NCBI RefSeq assembly: GCF_022682495.2 | Contig: NC_071396.1 | Location: 17,233,735-17,297,734, forward strand | Reading direction: 5' to 3' | DNA: 64,000 bases | Source: Desmodus rotundus | Taxonomy: Eukaryota > Chordata > Mammalia > Chiroptera > Phyllostomidae | Part shown: in pieces, positions 37,830 through 47,489 of the stretch | Layout of the letters: each line of letters opens with the position of its first letter | Numbering within the stretch: position 1 is the stretch's first letter | Translations under genes and position numbers: made by a program | The notes under the pieces: model-generated | What the model saw: the letters and a program-made list of their open reading frames with translations, nothing else | The model's database searches: none | What the model was told of the DNA's origin: nothing

Positions 37830-38760
37830 TGAGCAGACAGGGGCCCATCCACGTGGTGCCTTGGCGAATGACAACAATTAATGCAGGAAGGATCAGGCCT
37901 TTATTTATAACATTCCAACCTTGTGAGGACTGAGAGCACTCCTGTCAGAGCCCTCCTTTCCCACGAGACCCAGCACTTCCCTTGTTCCCCACAAGGCTAC
38001 AAGCCAAAGCCAAACCCAGTACTTCCCCATATTCTTATCTTAAGCCAGCTGTGCAAACAGTCTTCCAGTCCCTTTGGAAGGTACCAGAGTTGCCATTCTC
38101 ATGCAGTAGCTCTCTCCTTCAGGATCTGGGGTACACTGTCATCAGCCTCTGTAATAGTCCAGAAAAGCATGTGCCATGGTGCACTGGATCATGGTGAAGT
38201 TCAGGAAAGACATTAAGTCCCAAGAGTACAGATAGAGTCCAGGTTTGCAAGGCAGCAGGTCAACAGCTTGCAAGGGAGAGTCAGTCTCCAGATTCAGCTA
38301 GAGCAGGCATGATCAGAGCAGCAACAGGTCGACTTCTTTACTACACCAGGCTGCGTGGTCAGATCCTGACTACAAACCACATAGGTACTTGCTTACTTCT
38401 CCCTCTCACATGGCTGCTATGTCTTTCCTCCCTTGTGGCCCTCCCACTCCCTTCCAAGCTTCATGGTCGAATCCCCTAATGGCTGCCTGCTCTTCATTTA
38501 AATGCTGACCGGGAGCCTCCTGCATGACCTCATCTCTGACTCTTTTCATAGTAAGCGATATTTGCCAGTTCTCCTGTATAGTTTATATCCATTCGGCTGC
38601 CATCCCCAGTCAGGGCAAATGCGACTCACTCAGTGATCCAGGGGCCTCCGCCTCCCCAGCTACATATACAGTCTAAAAGTCATGCCCACCTTGCCCAGCT
38701 ATTAAATGAGCTTTTGTTATGAAAAACGTCTTAAGCTGTGTTGTCCACTTCTCCATTTCT
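37830..38760 (-). repeat. Possible antisense LTR, unclassified
   Basis: TTTATT near 37901 reads as AATAAA on the minus strand, beside a GC-moderate segment of about 900 bp with many short CT-rich words. The composition resembles an LTR but no second copy is present and the ends are not defined. It may be simply unique sequence. Confidence 0.3.
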
Positions 38761-39264
38761 CAAACCATGGGCTGTGGGGGGTTTTATCCTATTTTCCCTG
38801 GGCACCCTTTCCCCTGTACCCCATTACAAAAGGACAGGAATGAAAGGAGAGACATTCGTTAAATTTTTACTACTTCCCTTCTTGATAAATTGTTTGTTTT
38901 GGAGGAAAGTTTTAGCAAGTAATGTTATGGGTTGCTACTTATCACTTCGGTTCTTTCTGTGTCACTGGTTGTTCCCATTAGTGTAAGTAAGACAAAATGT
39001 GCCATTTTTCCCTGTGTCCTGATGTAATGAATTCAGAAAAATAAAACCAAAGACAATGAAGGGGGCAATGAAAATGCCAGCACTAACAATAATAATGGTT
39101 TTACTTCGAGTAACACTAAAATAATTTTCCTCATGAAAGGTTCTTGAAGAATTGAAGAAAAACTACTCTTGCTTAGGGACTCAAGTAAAATATAAGGATA
39201 AGATTCAAAAAAGAAACAGGACTAACTTTTTCAAATGATGGCTATGCGACTCATCGTCGTGATG

Positions 39265-39837
39265 TTGTCTCATCCACCAGGTCAAAATGAAAACTATTCT
39301 ACACCCACCCACCCTATTTTTCTTGAAGAGAACACTTAGACAACGTTTGAAAGTGAAACAGGGTGAAATGCTGTGTTGGATGGCCTTGCTGACAGCTCCT
39401 GCTATAGACATGCTAATTAATGCAAGGAATTCTGCTGGGGGCTTGAGCAGCCCCAAATATATGGAAAATATGCACAAAGTAATGGCTGTTTTTCAAAGAT
39501 TTACAGGGGTCTTCAGTGGGGGTCAACAGACCAACCAGGAACAAGGGGATTTAGAAATTTTGAGCCCTGTCTTTCTCCCTCAGATCCCTTTGAATCCTAG
39601 CTGTCTGGCCCAGTGCCCACCTCTTGCCTTGTCCCTTTTCCCTTCCCTTGACAATAAAATATGCCTGAATTTTGGGGTCTCTTAAAATGGATTTGCAGAA
39701 GCCATGCGACATCCCCATCTTCTCCAGCTGGGCTTTCTTAATCAATAAAGCTTTCCTTACTCCAAACTCTAATATATTGAATATTATTGGCCTTTCTTTT
39801 GAAGCACTGGGCACACGAATCTTGTGTCAGTATCACA
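39265..39837 (+). mobile_element. Probable ERV1-type LTR, sense
   Basis: The right half has a typical class-I LTR 3' layout: AATAAA at 39653-39658 and a second at 39744-39749 in CAATAAAGCTTTCC, then a U5-like stretch with GAAGCACTGGGCACACGAAT. A CA dinucleotide at 39836-39837 may be the end. No target duplication was identified, and no gag/pol/env sequence follows. Confidence 0.55.
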
Positions 39838-40690
39838 GGGTTGCTTCAGGTAACTCGACTGGCCCACTGAGCCCTGCAGGACTTCAAAACCAACATGCTT
39901 CTCCGCGTGCCGCTTCAACTTAACACGGACAACAAATGCAAGCACGTCTGAAGCTTGGCATGAGCAAGCAAGACCTACAAAACACTTAGAAACCAAAAGA
40001 ATGAGTAAAGTGTACAATCTTTTGTTTTAATTTTCAATAAGAGGATTAAGGGTTCTTTAGTCATGACATTTTACCTTGAGACTTGTTAAAACCAAAGCTC
40101 CATTCTTCAGAAATGAAGACTGAAGGTATCTTATAGTTGGTGCATATCTGATCATTTTCAGGCTCTCTGCCTGGCGGCAGGATTGCTTTTCCTGGTAACT
40201 CCTGCAGAATAGGAGAATCTGCTATTTCAGCCATTGGGGATGACTAGATTTCCTGTTTCTTTTCTCCTAGAGATTTTATGGTCCTTGCTTTTATGTACAA
40301 ATCTGTGAGCTTTTGTGAGCTAAGTTTTAGGTATATTGTGAGGTTGAGGTCAAAGTTAAATTTAATTTCTACTTGTTCCCTTCTTTGACAGTTTGTTTTG
40401 AAGGTGACTTGGGGTAAGACAGAGTAAGAGGCTTTCAGGAGTTACAGCGTTATCAAGTGGGGGTGCAAAGACGGACTGCAGAGGTCTTCCCCTGTAACCT
40501 GTGCTCTGGACCCTGACATCTATCTCATCAGTGAATCACTGGCTTTGGGGCAAATAATTCACTTTTCCCATATAAATGTCACCCTATTCTATGTTAAATA
40601 CATGTAAACTTTGGTTGTTTCTGTTATTTCCTTGATTTACTTTCTCAAACCAATACTGTACTGTATATTATTTTAAGATCGTGAAAATAA
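39838..40690. other. Unrecognised non-coding stretch
   Basis: No gene, RNA or named repeat seen between the LTR at 39265-39837 and the start of the antisense L1 near 40690. Confidence 0.5.
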
Positions 40691-41485
40691 TATTTATTTT
40701 AACAGCTTTAATGAGGTACAATTCACATACAATAAACTGAACATTCTCTTTCATTTCATGTCTGCACTATTCTGAGGCAACTATTGATCTGTTATCACAT
40801 TTAAGTTTCAATTTTCTAGAATCTTATATAAATGGAATCATATAGTCTGTACTATCTTTAGTGTGATTTCTTTTCCTCCAAATATTTTTTTTGATATTCA
40901 TGAATAGTTTACTACTTTTATTGCCAAATAAAAAATTTATTTTATTCTAATAGGTGCTTGTTGATATCTCATTCTGATTTTAATTTGACTAATGGTATTG
41001 AGGACCATTTTATTGTACCAATTTGCAGTGATCTTTGGCAAAGTGGCTGTTCAGATTCTTCCCCTAACCTCTTTTATTTATTGGTTTGTTTTTGCAATAT
41101 TGAATTTTACAGGCTCTTTGTATGTTCTGAGTTCAAGTTGTTTATCAGGTAGGTGATATGCAAATATCAGTTCATGGCTTGTCTTTTCATGATATGTAGG
41201 AAAGAAATTTTTTAATTTAGAAAAGTCCAATTCATCAAATTTTCCTCTTATCAATATGCTTTTAATCTTAGTCTAAAAAATCTTTGGCAAACCCAAAGTT
41301 AGAAATATGTCTTTCAAAATGTTCTTCTAGAAATTTTATAGTTTTAGTTTTACATTTAGGTCTATGATACAATTTAAGCTGATTTTTGTATGTTGGTGTA
41401 ATATATTAATTGAAGTTACTTCTTTATAGATGTCTAATTTTTCAGTACCTTCTATAAAAAGACTATTCTTTCACCATTGAGTTTG

Positions 41486-42342
41486 TGTATGAAATGGTAG
41501 TGTATGTAGTTAGATATTAATGAAGGAAGGGAGCAAATGGAATCAGTCCCTAAGAAGCCTAATAAACTGGGGACAAGAAGGGCCACTACCAGGGAGGAAT
41601 AGGAGCAGCAGAAGAAACCCCTCTGCTGGGCACACATGCAGTCAAAGAAAAGATGATACAGGAGGAGGTACTTCCGCTATGAGGCATGTGCAGTAGGAGC
41701 TAAAATAGTGACCATAGAGTCCTGTCAATCTAGCCTGGGAAAAGGATAAGATTGGATTAAGGACACAGAACCCCCAAAAATCTAGGGAATGGATTGGTTA
41801 GGGGAGGATGCCAACACTAGCCCACAAAACATTAGGAAGTTAATTGGTTAATTTGAAAGGGTGCCTGGTCCTTTCTAAGCCTGAGCTAATATAATTAGTT
41901 AAACAAAGTGTTCTCTCTCTCTCTCCCTTCCCCCCACTTCAGTAACATGCACTTGTCCCATTCACTTCTGCATTCTCTCTTCATAGCAGCCCTGTGGCCC
42001 TAGCAGCCCCCTGGGGCCAGTGGCAGACTGTGTGGGCTCCAGTCTGAGTGCAGCTGGGAATGGACTGTGCTAACTGGATGGGGACAGACATAGACTAAAC
42101 TAGAATAAGCTTCCACCTGGCCCAGAGTTTTCAAATACTGGCTTTTGTACTGGGCTTGATGAAGACAAAGAAAGACTTTTTCCATGTCAAGACGGATGGA
42201 GATGAGAGACTGGAGGTGAATCTGGGACAGTCCTTTCTGCTTGCTCCAGCTTCTTCAATAAATCTTACCACATCCTCCCATATGTGGGTCCCAGAATGCT
42301 TTCCTTGTGACCCCTGACAGGACCCCATTTGCATTGGCAACA
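41486..42342 (+). mobile_element. Solo LTR, family C copy 2, inserted in L1
   Basis: The L1 text stops at about 41484 and resumes at about 42347 (TCAAAAATGAATTGGTCATA), so this 0.86-kb piece is an insertion. It starts near TGTATGAAATGG and ends near TTGGCAACA, with AATAAA near 42257-42262 shortly before the end, a solo-LTR layout. A diverged relative lies at 36885-37620. The target duplication could not be fixed. Confidence 0.65.
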
Positions 42343-42572
42343 GAACTGTCAAAAATGAATTGGTCATATATAGACTGGTATGTTTCTTTACATTTTTTTT
42401 TTTACCCCCTGAAAATATGTTTGTGTAGCTTGACACCAATAGCTCACTATGTTGGTGACTCTAACTTTAAAATAATTCCTAAGTTGTTTTGGGTTTTCTA
42501 CATCCTTTGTATCTTCTTACAAATTTCAGAAAGAGCTTGTTAACTTCTTTAAAAGTTCCTGCTTTCATTGTG

Positions 42573-42785
42573 ATTTTTTTTGAAGATTTTATTTATTTAT
42601 TTTTAGAGAGATGGGGAGGGAGGGAGAACGAGAGGGAGAGAAACATCACTGTGTGGTTGCCGCTTGTGCACCCCCTGCTGGGTAGCTGGCCCACAACCCA
42701 GGCCTGTGCTCTGACTGGGAATCGAACCTTTGGCTCTTTGGTTCACAGGCTGGCACTCAATCTACTGAGCCACACCAGCCAGGGC
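42573..42785 (-). mobile_element. Ves-type bat SINE, antisense
   Basis: Reverse complement of Ves: A-rich tail read as TTTTATTTATTTATTTTTAG at the left, GGGAATCGAACCTT (B box reversed) near 42718, and the head reversed as CACACCAGCCAGGGC ending at 42785. It interrupts the old antisense L1. No clear duplication remains. Confidence 0.92.
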
Positions 42786-43904
42786 TTTGTTGAACAACTT
42801 CTATCATCTTTTTTGTAGATTGTTCAGGAGTTTCTATAAAGACAATCATGTCTTCTGTGGATAAAGACATTTTACTTATTTCTTTCCTCTTTCAATGCTC
42901 CTACCCTCCTTTTCTGTGCCTGATTCCCTAGCAAGAACCTCCATGATAATATTACATAGAAATGGCTAAAGCAAACACCCTTGTCTTATTCCTGATAGAA
43001 GGGAGAAAGCGTACCATTTGTTACCATTAAATATCATGTTAATTGTAGATTTTCTATGGATACCCTTTGTCAGGCTGAGGAATTTCTCTTTTTTTCTTGT
43101 TTGTTCAGAGATTTTAATCATAAATAGGTGTTGGTTTGGTTAAACCATTTTCTATATATAGTAATAATCATATAACCTTGCTTTTAATATAACAGATTAT
43201 ATTAACTGATTTTCAAATATTAAAGCACCATTACTAGAATGATTCCCGCTTAGTCATGTTGTGTACACCTTTTTATATGCTGATGATTTTATTTACTAAT
43301 GTTTTATCCAAGATGTTTGTATCTAAATTAATGAAGGGAATCTGTCCATGTTTTACATGCATTGTCTTTCTAAGGGTTTTGTTTCACTGGCTACTTTGAA
43401 TGAGTTGTGAAGAATTTTCTCCTCATTGTCTGAAAGTGTTACAGAGCAAGAGGGGGGGGGGTGGTTCCTCCACGATAAATTATTACAGAAAGGATTCCCC
43501 CTTTCTGTCTCTGGAGGTTCCTTCCCCCACGCCCACCTGCTAGGTTCAAAATGCCCGCCGCCAGAGGAAAGACGTCTCTCAATGCCAGAGACTGGTGAAA
43601 AGGAAAGGAATTGTTTATTTGAAAGTTACACAAACTTAGAATAATGACCTAATGTCTTCAATAAGATACTAAAGTCCTCTAGAATACCCACAGATGTACA
43701 GTCCTTCCCTCTCCCTGTGCCCAGTCCGGGGTACCGTGTCTCAGGAAAAGAAGTAGAAGTCCGTGATTCAGGCTCCCGGCACCATCAGCTGTGTGGCTGC
43801 TGCGATCTCCAGTTAATCCAAAGCCATGCGGCACCTTCCCATGGCCCACCAGCAAGAGTCCTTTCTCCCCTTTTCTATGACTGGAAAGTCTCTCCTGCTG
43901 CCTA

Positions 43905-44140
43905 AGCCGCGTGGCAAGAAGAAGCACTCCAAAACCTCGTGGTCCTCTCTACTCTCCTTCAGAACCGCGTGGTCCTTTTCCCCACTTCAGAACCACATGC
44001 ACCTCTATCTATCTACTTGCTTCAGAGCCGCGTGGTCTCCTCCCCATTTACTTTGGAGCCACGTGGTCTCCTCTTTCCTTCCCCAAAACCTTGTGGTCCT
44101 CCCTACTACTATGGAGCCGCGTGGTCTCTTCTTACTCTAT
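43905..44140. repeat. Minisatellite of about 29-bp units in LTR-A (left copy)
   Basis: CCGCGTGG, CCTCGTGG, CCGCGTGG, CCACATGC, CCGCGTGG, CCACGTGG, CCTTGTGG and CCGCGTGG recur at spacings of about 26-35 bases, each followed by pyrimidine-rich filler and preceded by TTCAGA or TTTGGAG. This is the reverse complement of the array at 45725-45985, with one unit fewer. Confidence 0.85.
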
Positions 44141-44412
44141 GGCTCCCGGGCCTAGGTTTAAATCCCAGTGCCCATCTGCCTTTGCAGCCCCATTTCTGAC
44201 TCCTCCTACAGTCAGTTACAACTGCCAGCATCCCCGTATTCTTCCAGCTTTACTGGGCTGCCGTAGTAAGTCTGGGCAGGTGTGGCCCCATGGCATGGAG
44301 CCAATCATCTCCAAGCTCTCACGCAGGTGCTGTAACCAGGGGGAGTTGCTTCCCAGTCCCACCTTGGGTGGAAGTCACTCCCATCTCCCTGGCTCAAAGC
44401 AGGGCCACAGCT

Positions 44413-44459
44413 ATTTAACATATCCATGAAACCAGTTAAAGGTCATAGATATGTTAAAT
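44413..44459. repeat. 15-bp stem hairpin in LTR-A (left copy)
   Basis: ATTTAACATATCCAT at 44413-44427 pairs with ATAGATATGTTAAAT at 44445-44459 with one mismatch and a 17-base loop. The right LTR-A copy has the same hairpin with a perfect stem. Confidence 0.85.
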
Positions 44460-44829
44460 GACTGTGCCAGGGGTTAGCTGCAAAGCTCTTGCCACCGAAA
44501 ACAGCTCTGAATGGCCCTGTTCCATGTGTCCCATTCCCCTTGGCTCAGGCCTGTGGGGATGAGGACATTCTATATACATTTTTCTAATATTTCCTGGACA
44601 CCCCGAGTCCTGGACCCCATTACAAATCCCTTCTTGGGGTCCTCCTCTTGGCTGCACCCTGCTTCAAAAGGATTTGTGGATATTTTTTTCTACTTTTTAA
44701 TGTGTTTTAATATGCATCATCACTGAAGTCATGTGATCCATTTTCTTTGTGTTTGTGTGTAGGGATATTTTTACTTACTGATTCAATTTCTTTACATGTT
44801 ATATAGTTTTACCAAGAGTTTCTAATTCT

Positions 44830-45048
44830 AGCCTTGGCTGGTGTAGCTCAGTGGATTGAGCGCAGACTGCGAACCAAAGGGTCACCAGTTCAATTCCCAG
44901 TCAGGGCACATGCCTGGGTTGCGGGCCAGGTCCCCAGTGAAGGGCCATGTGAGAGGCAACCACACGTTGATGTTTCTCTCTCTTTCTACCTTCCCCTTCT
45001 CTAAAAAAAAAAAAAAAAAAAACCCACACAAACCTTAAAAAAAAAAAA
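44830..45048 (+). mobile_element. Ves-type bat SINE in the LTR-A spacer, 16-bp TSD
   Basis: Head GCCTTGGCTGGTGTAGCTCA, B-box-like AGTTCAATTCC, body, CT-rich end and a long interrupted A tail (about 45003-45048). Flanks AAGAGTTTCTAATTCT at 44814-44829 and AAGAGTTTCTAGTTCT at 45049-45064 differ at one base. It interrupts the antisense L1 between the two LTR-A copies. Confidence 0.95.
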
Positions 45049-45404
45049 AAGAGTTTCTAGTTCTTCATGATGTGGAATAAAAAGGGCCACATATAACCTG
45101 ACAAGCTCAGGAGAGGACTGTGAGGCAGCCTTACAAACTCAGAGACCGAAAGTAACCACATGGGATGGTCTGAAATTAAAACTTATTAACTAAAAGTGAA
45201 GCAGGGTGCAGCCAAGAGGAGGGCCCCAAGAAGGGATTTGTAATGGGGTCCAGGACTCGGGGTGTCCAGGAAATATTAGAAAAATGTATATAGAATGTCC
45301 TCATCCCCACAGGCCTGAGCCAGGGGGGATGGGACACATGGAACAGGGCCATTCAGAGGCTGTTTTGGGTAGCAAGAGCTTTGCAGCTAACCCCTGGCAC
45401 AGTC

Positions 45405-45451
45405 ATTTAACATATCTATAACCTTTAACTGGTTTCATAGATATGTTAAAT
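45405..45451. repeat. Perfect 15-bp stem hairpin in LTR-A (right copy)
   Basis: ATTTAACATATCTAT at 45405-45419 is the exact reverse complement of ATAGATATGTTAAAT at 45437-45451, with a 17-base loop. It lies about 210 bp inside the LTR 5' end, in presumed U3. The function is unknown; a protein-binding dyad is possible. Confidence 0.9.
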
Positions 45452-45724
45452 AGCTGTGGCCCTGCTTTGAGCCAGGGAGATGGGAGTGACTTCCACCCAA
45501 GGTGGGACTGGGAAGCAACTCCCCCTGGTTACAGCACCTGCGTGAGAGCTTGGAGATGATTGGCTCCATGCCATGGGGCCACACCTGCCCAGACTTACTA
45601 TGGCAGCCCAGTAAGCTGGAAGAATACGGGGATGCTGGCAGGTGTAGCTGACTGTAGGAGGAGTCGGAAATGGGGCTGCAAAGGAAGATGGGTGCTGGGA
45701 TTTAAACCTAGGCCCGGCAGCCAT

Positions 45725-45985
45725 AGAAAGAAGAGACCATGCGGCTCCAAAGTAGTAGGGAGGACCACAAGGTTTTGGGGGAGAAGGAGGAGACCACGTG
45801 GCTCCAAAGTAAATGGGGAGGAGACCATGCGGCCCTGAAGGAAGGAGTGAACCACGAGGCTCTGAAGCAAGTAGATAGATAGAGGTGCATGTGGTTCTGA
45901 AGTGGGGAAAAGGACCACGCGGTTCTGAAGGAGAGTAAAGAGGACCACGAGGTTTTGGAGTGCTTCTTCTTGCCACGCGGCTTAG
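45725..45985. repeat. Minisatellite of about 29-bp units in LTR-A (right copy)
   Basis: About nine units share the core ACCACGNGGYTCTGAAG with variable purine-rich filler. One core is ACCACGTGG, containing the CACGTG E-box; others are ACCACGCGG, ACCATGCGG and ACCACGAGG. The position upstream of AATAAA suggests U3 repeats, as in enhancer arrays of class-I LTRs. Confidence 0.85.
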
Positions 45986-47489
45986 GCAGCAGGAGAGACT
46001 TTCCAGTCATAGAAAAGGGGAGAAAGGACTCTTGCTGGTGGGCCATGGGAAGGTGCCGCATGGCTTTGGATTAACTGGAGATCGCAGCAGCCACACAGCT
46101 GATGGTGCCGGGAGCCTGAATCACGGACTTCTACTTCTTTTCCTGAGACACGGTACCCCGGACTGGGCACAGGGAGAGGGAAGGACTGTGCATCTGTGGG
46201 TATTCTAGAGGACTTTAGTATCTTATTGAAGACATTAGGTCATTATTCTAAGTTTGTGTAACTTTCAAATAAACAATTCCTTTCCTTTTCACCAGTCTCT
46301 GGCATTGAGAGACGTCTTTCCTCTGGCGGCGGGCATTTTGAACCTAGCAGGTGGGCGTGGGGGAAGGAACCTCCAGAGACAGAAAGGGGGAATCCTTTCT
46401 GTAATAATTTATCGTGAAGGAACCACCCCCCCCCCTCTGTAACAAAAGCAGTTCATGGCAGTAGTCACTTCCTAGGCAGGTATTTTCCCCAAACAAGGTC
46501 AGCCTTTACCTTAACTGAGCCTGTCTATTGTATTTCTCCATCTAGGATAACAGACCTTTGGAATGTCAAGGTAACTTCCTTTTTTTCCCAAACCCCTTGG
46601 GCACAAGTTGAGACCACAAATCCCCTCACTATTATTATGTTAATAGTTGATTGTTAACTATCCCCAACCCACCTACTAAAAGAAGTTTGTGTTTACCATT
46701 TTCTCTCTTATCCAATTCCAGAGGTTTCCCTGCTGCTTTCTCCAGCCTCCCTAATCTGTCACCAGTGGATTTCATGTAACCCCCTATGGCTCCTCCTCTG
46801 CTTCTAATGTATAAAATAAGGTGCTAAACTGCCATTCTCCAGAGTGTTTCTCAGTCCCTTCAGATGTTGCTTGCTGGCAATTGTCAATTTAGCTGAAATA
46901 AATTCACCAAAAAATTCTCTCCAGGTTTGAATGTTTCTTACATTGACAATGAATTAGTTTCAGTAATTTGGTTCTCCCTAAGAACTTGTCGATTTCATTA
47001 ATGTTATTTAAATTTATTGCATAGATTTGATCATTATATTTCCTTATAATCTATAAAGTCAGTGTTACTTTTACCTTTTTCATTCTTGATTTTCATCATT
47101 CTCTTTAATATGTTTCCTGGTCTGCTGGTAAAAAGTTTGTCAATCTTGTTGATCTTTTCTAGAAAACAATCTTTGATTTTTTTATTTGTTGTTCTATTTT
47201 TGAGTTTAATAATTTCTATTCATATCTTCACCATTTCCTTCTGTTTGATTTGCATTTATTTTGCTCATCTTTCTACAGTTTTTTAGGTGGAAGATTTTTG
47301 AGTTAATTATTTGAGACCCTTTTGTTTGTCTAAAATAGGCTGTTTAACTGCTACTTTGGCTGCATCTCATAAATTTCATATTGGTTTGTTAAAACTTTAT
47401 TCAATTAAAATATTTTATTTTGTTTCTTGTGAAATTTACTTTGCCCTATTGGTGTTTCAAAGTTTATTAAATAACTAATTAATTTTCTT

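Larger units (their letters stand above)
43437..44666 (-). mobile_element. Solo LTR-A, left copy (antisense), TSD AAAG
   Basis: About 1230 bp, TG...CA ends (TGTTACAGAG at the left, CACCCTGCTTCA at the right). The flanks are AAAG at 43433-43436 and AAAG at 44667-44670, a 4-bp target duplication as made by class I (gamma-type) endogenous retroviruses. On the minus strand AATAAA lies about 180 bp before the 3' end, giving R/U5. It is the inverted partner of 45197-46444; for example the 249-bp segments 43679-43927 and 45960-46208 translate identically. It holds seven or eight degenerate units of about 29 bp carrying ACCACGTGG-type words. It is inserted in the old antisense L1, which resumes at 44667. 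No internal retroviral sequence is present. Confidence 0.88.
45197..46444 (+). mobile_element. Solo LTR-A, right copy (sense), TSD AAAG
   Basis: About 1248 bp, from TGAAGCAGGGTG to CTCTGTAACA, flanked by AAAG at 45193-45196 and 46445-46448. It is nested in LTR-B. AATAAA lies at 46268-46273, followed by about 170 bp to the end. It is nearly identical, in inverted orientation, to 43437-44666. The right copy has one additional minisatellite unit, around 45823-45850. Frames of 172-176 codons run antisense to the LTR in both copies (45446-45976 minus here), but they follow the minisatellite. Confidence 0.9.
45071..46948 (+). mobile_element. Solo LTR-B (host of nested LTR-A), TSD ATGA
   Basis: The L1 text stops at 45070 and resumes at 46949. 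The insert begins TGTGGAATAAAAAGGG and ends TTACATTGACA, with ATGA at 45067-45070 and at 46949-46952, a 4-bp duplication. Removing the nested LTR-A (45197-46444) and its AAAG copy leaves about 626 bp. A TATA box (TATAAAATA at 46810-46818) and AATAAA at 46897-46902 are about 85 bp apart, as expected for the U3-R part of an LTR. No internal retroviral sequence is present. Confidence 0.82.
40691..47485 (-). mobile_element. Old antisense L1, split by later insertions
   Basis: Plus-strand landmarks of reversed L1 run in order: 'aacagctttaatgaggtacaa' near 40704, the ORF2 3' region at 40955-41485, then after interruptions at 42343-42572, 42786-43436, 44667-44829, 45065-45070 and 46949-47485 (for example CTTGTTGATCTTTTCTAGAA at 47146). 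Successive pieces continue the same consensus, so one L1 was cut up by LTR-C copy 2, a Ves SINE, LTR-A, another Ves SINE and LTR-B. Frames are destroyed. It is the oldest layer in this stack. Confidence 0.78.

Noticed and set aside
37621..41485. Internal retroviral region between the two LTR-C copies
   Set aside because: No gag, protease, RT or env words seen; the interval holds other LTR-like pieces and unique DNA.
43679..43927. 82-codon frame conserved exactly at 45960-46208
   Set aside because: The identity reflects two young copies of one LTR, not selection on a protein.
43437..46444. Inverted repeat as a single giant foldback transposon
   Set aside because: Each arm has TG...CA ends, its own AAAG duplication and an AATAAA signal, and the two sit in different host elements, so two solo LTRs fit better.
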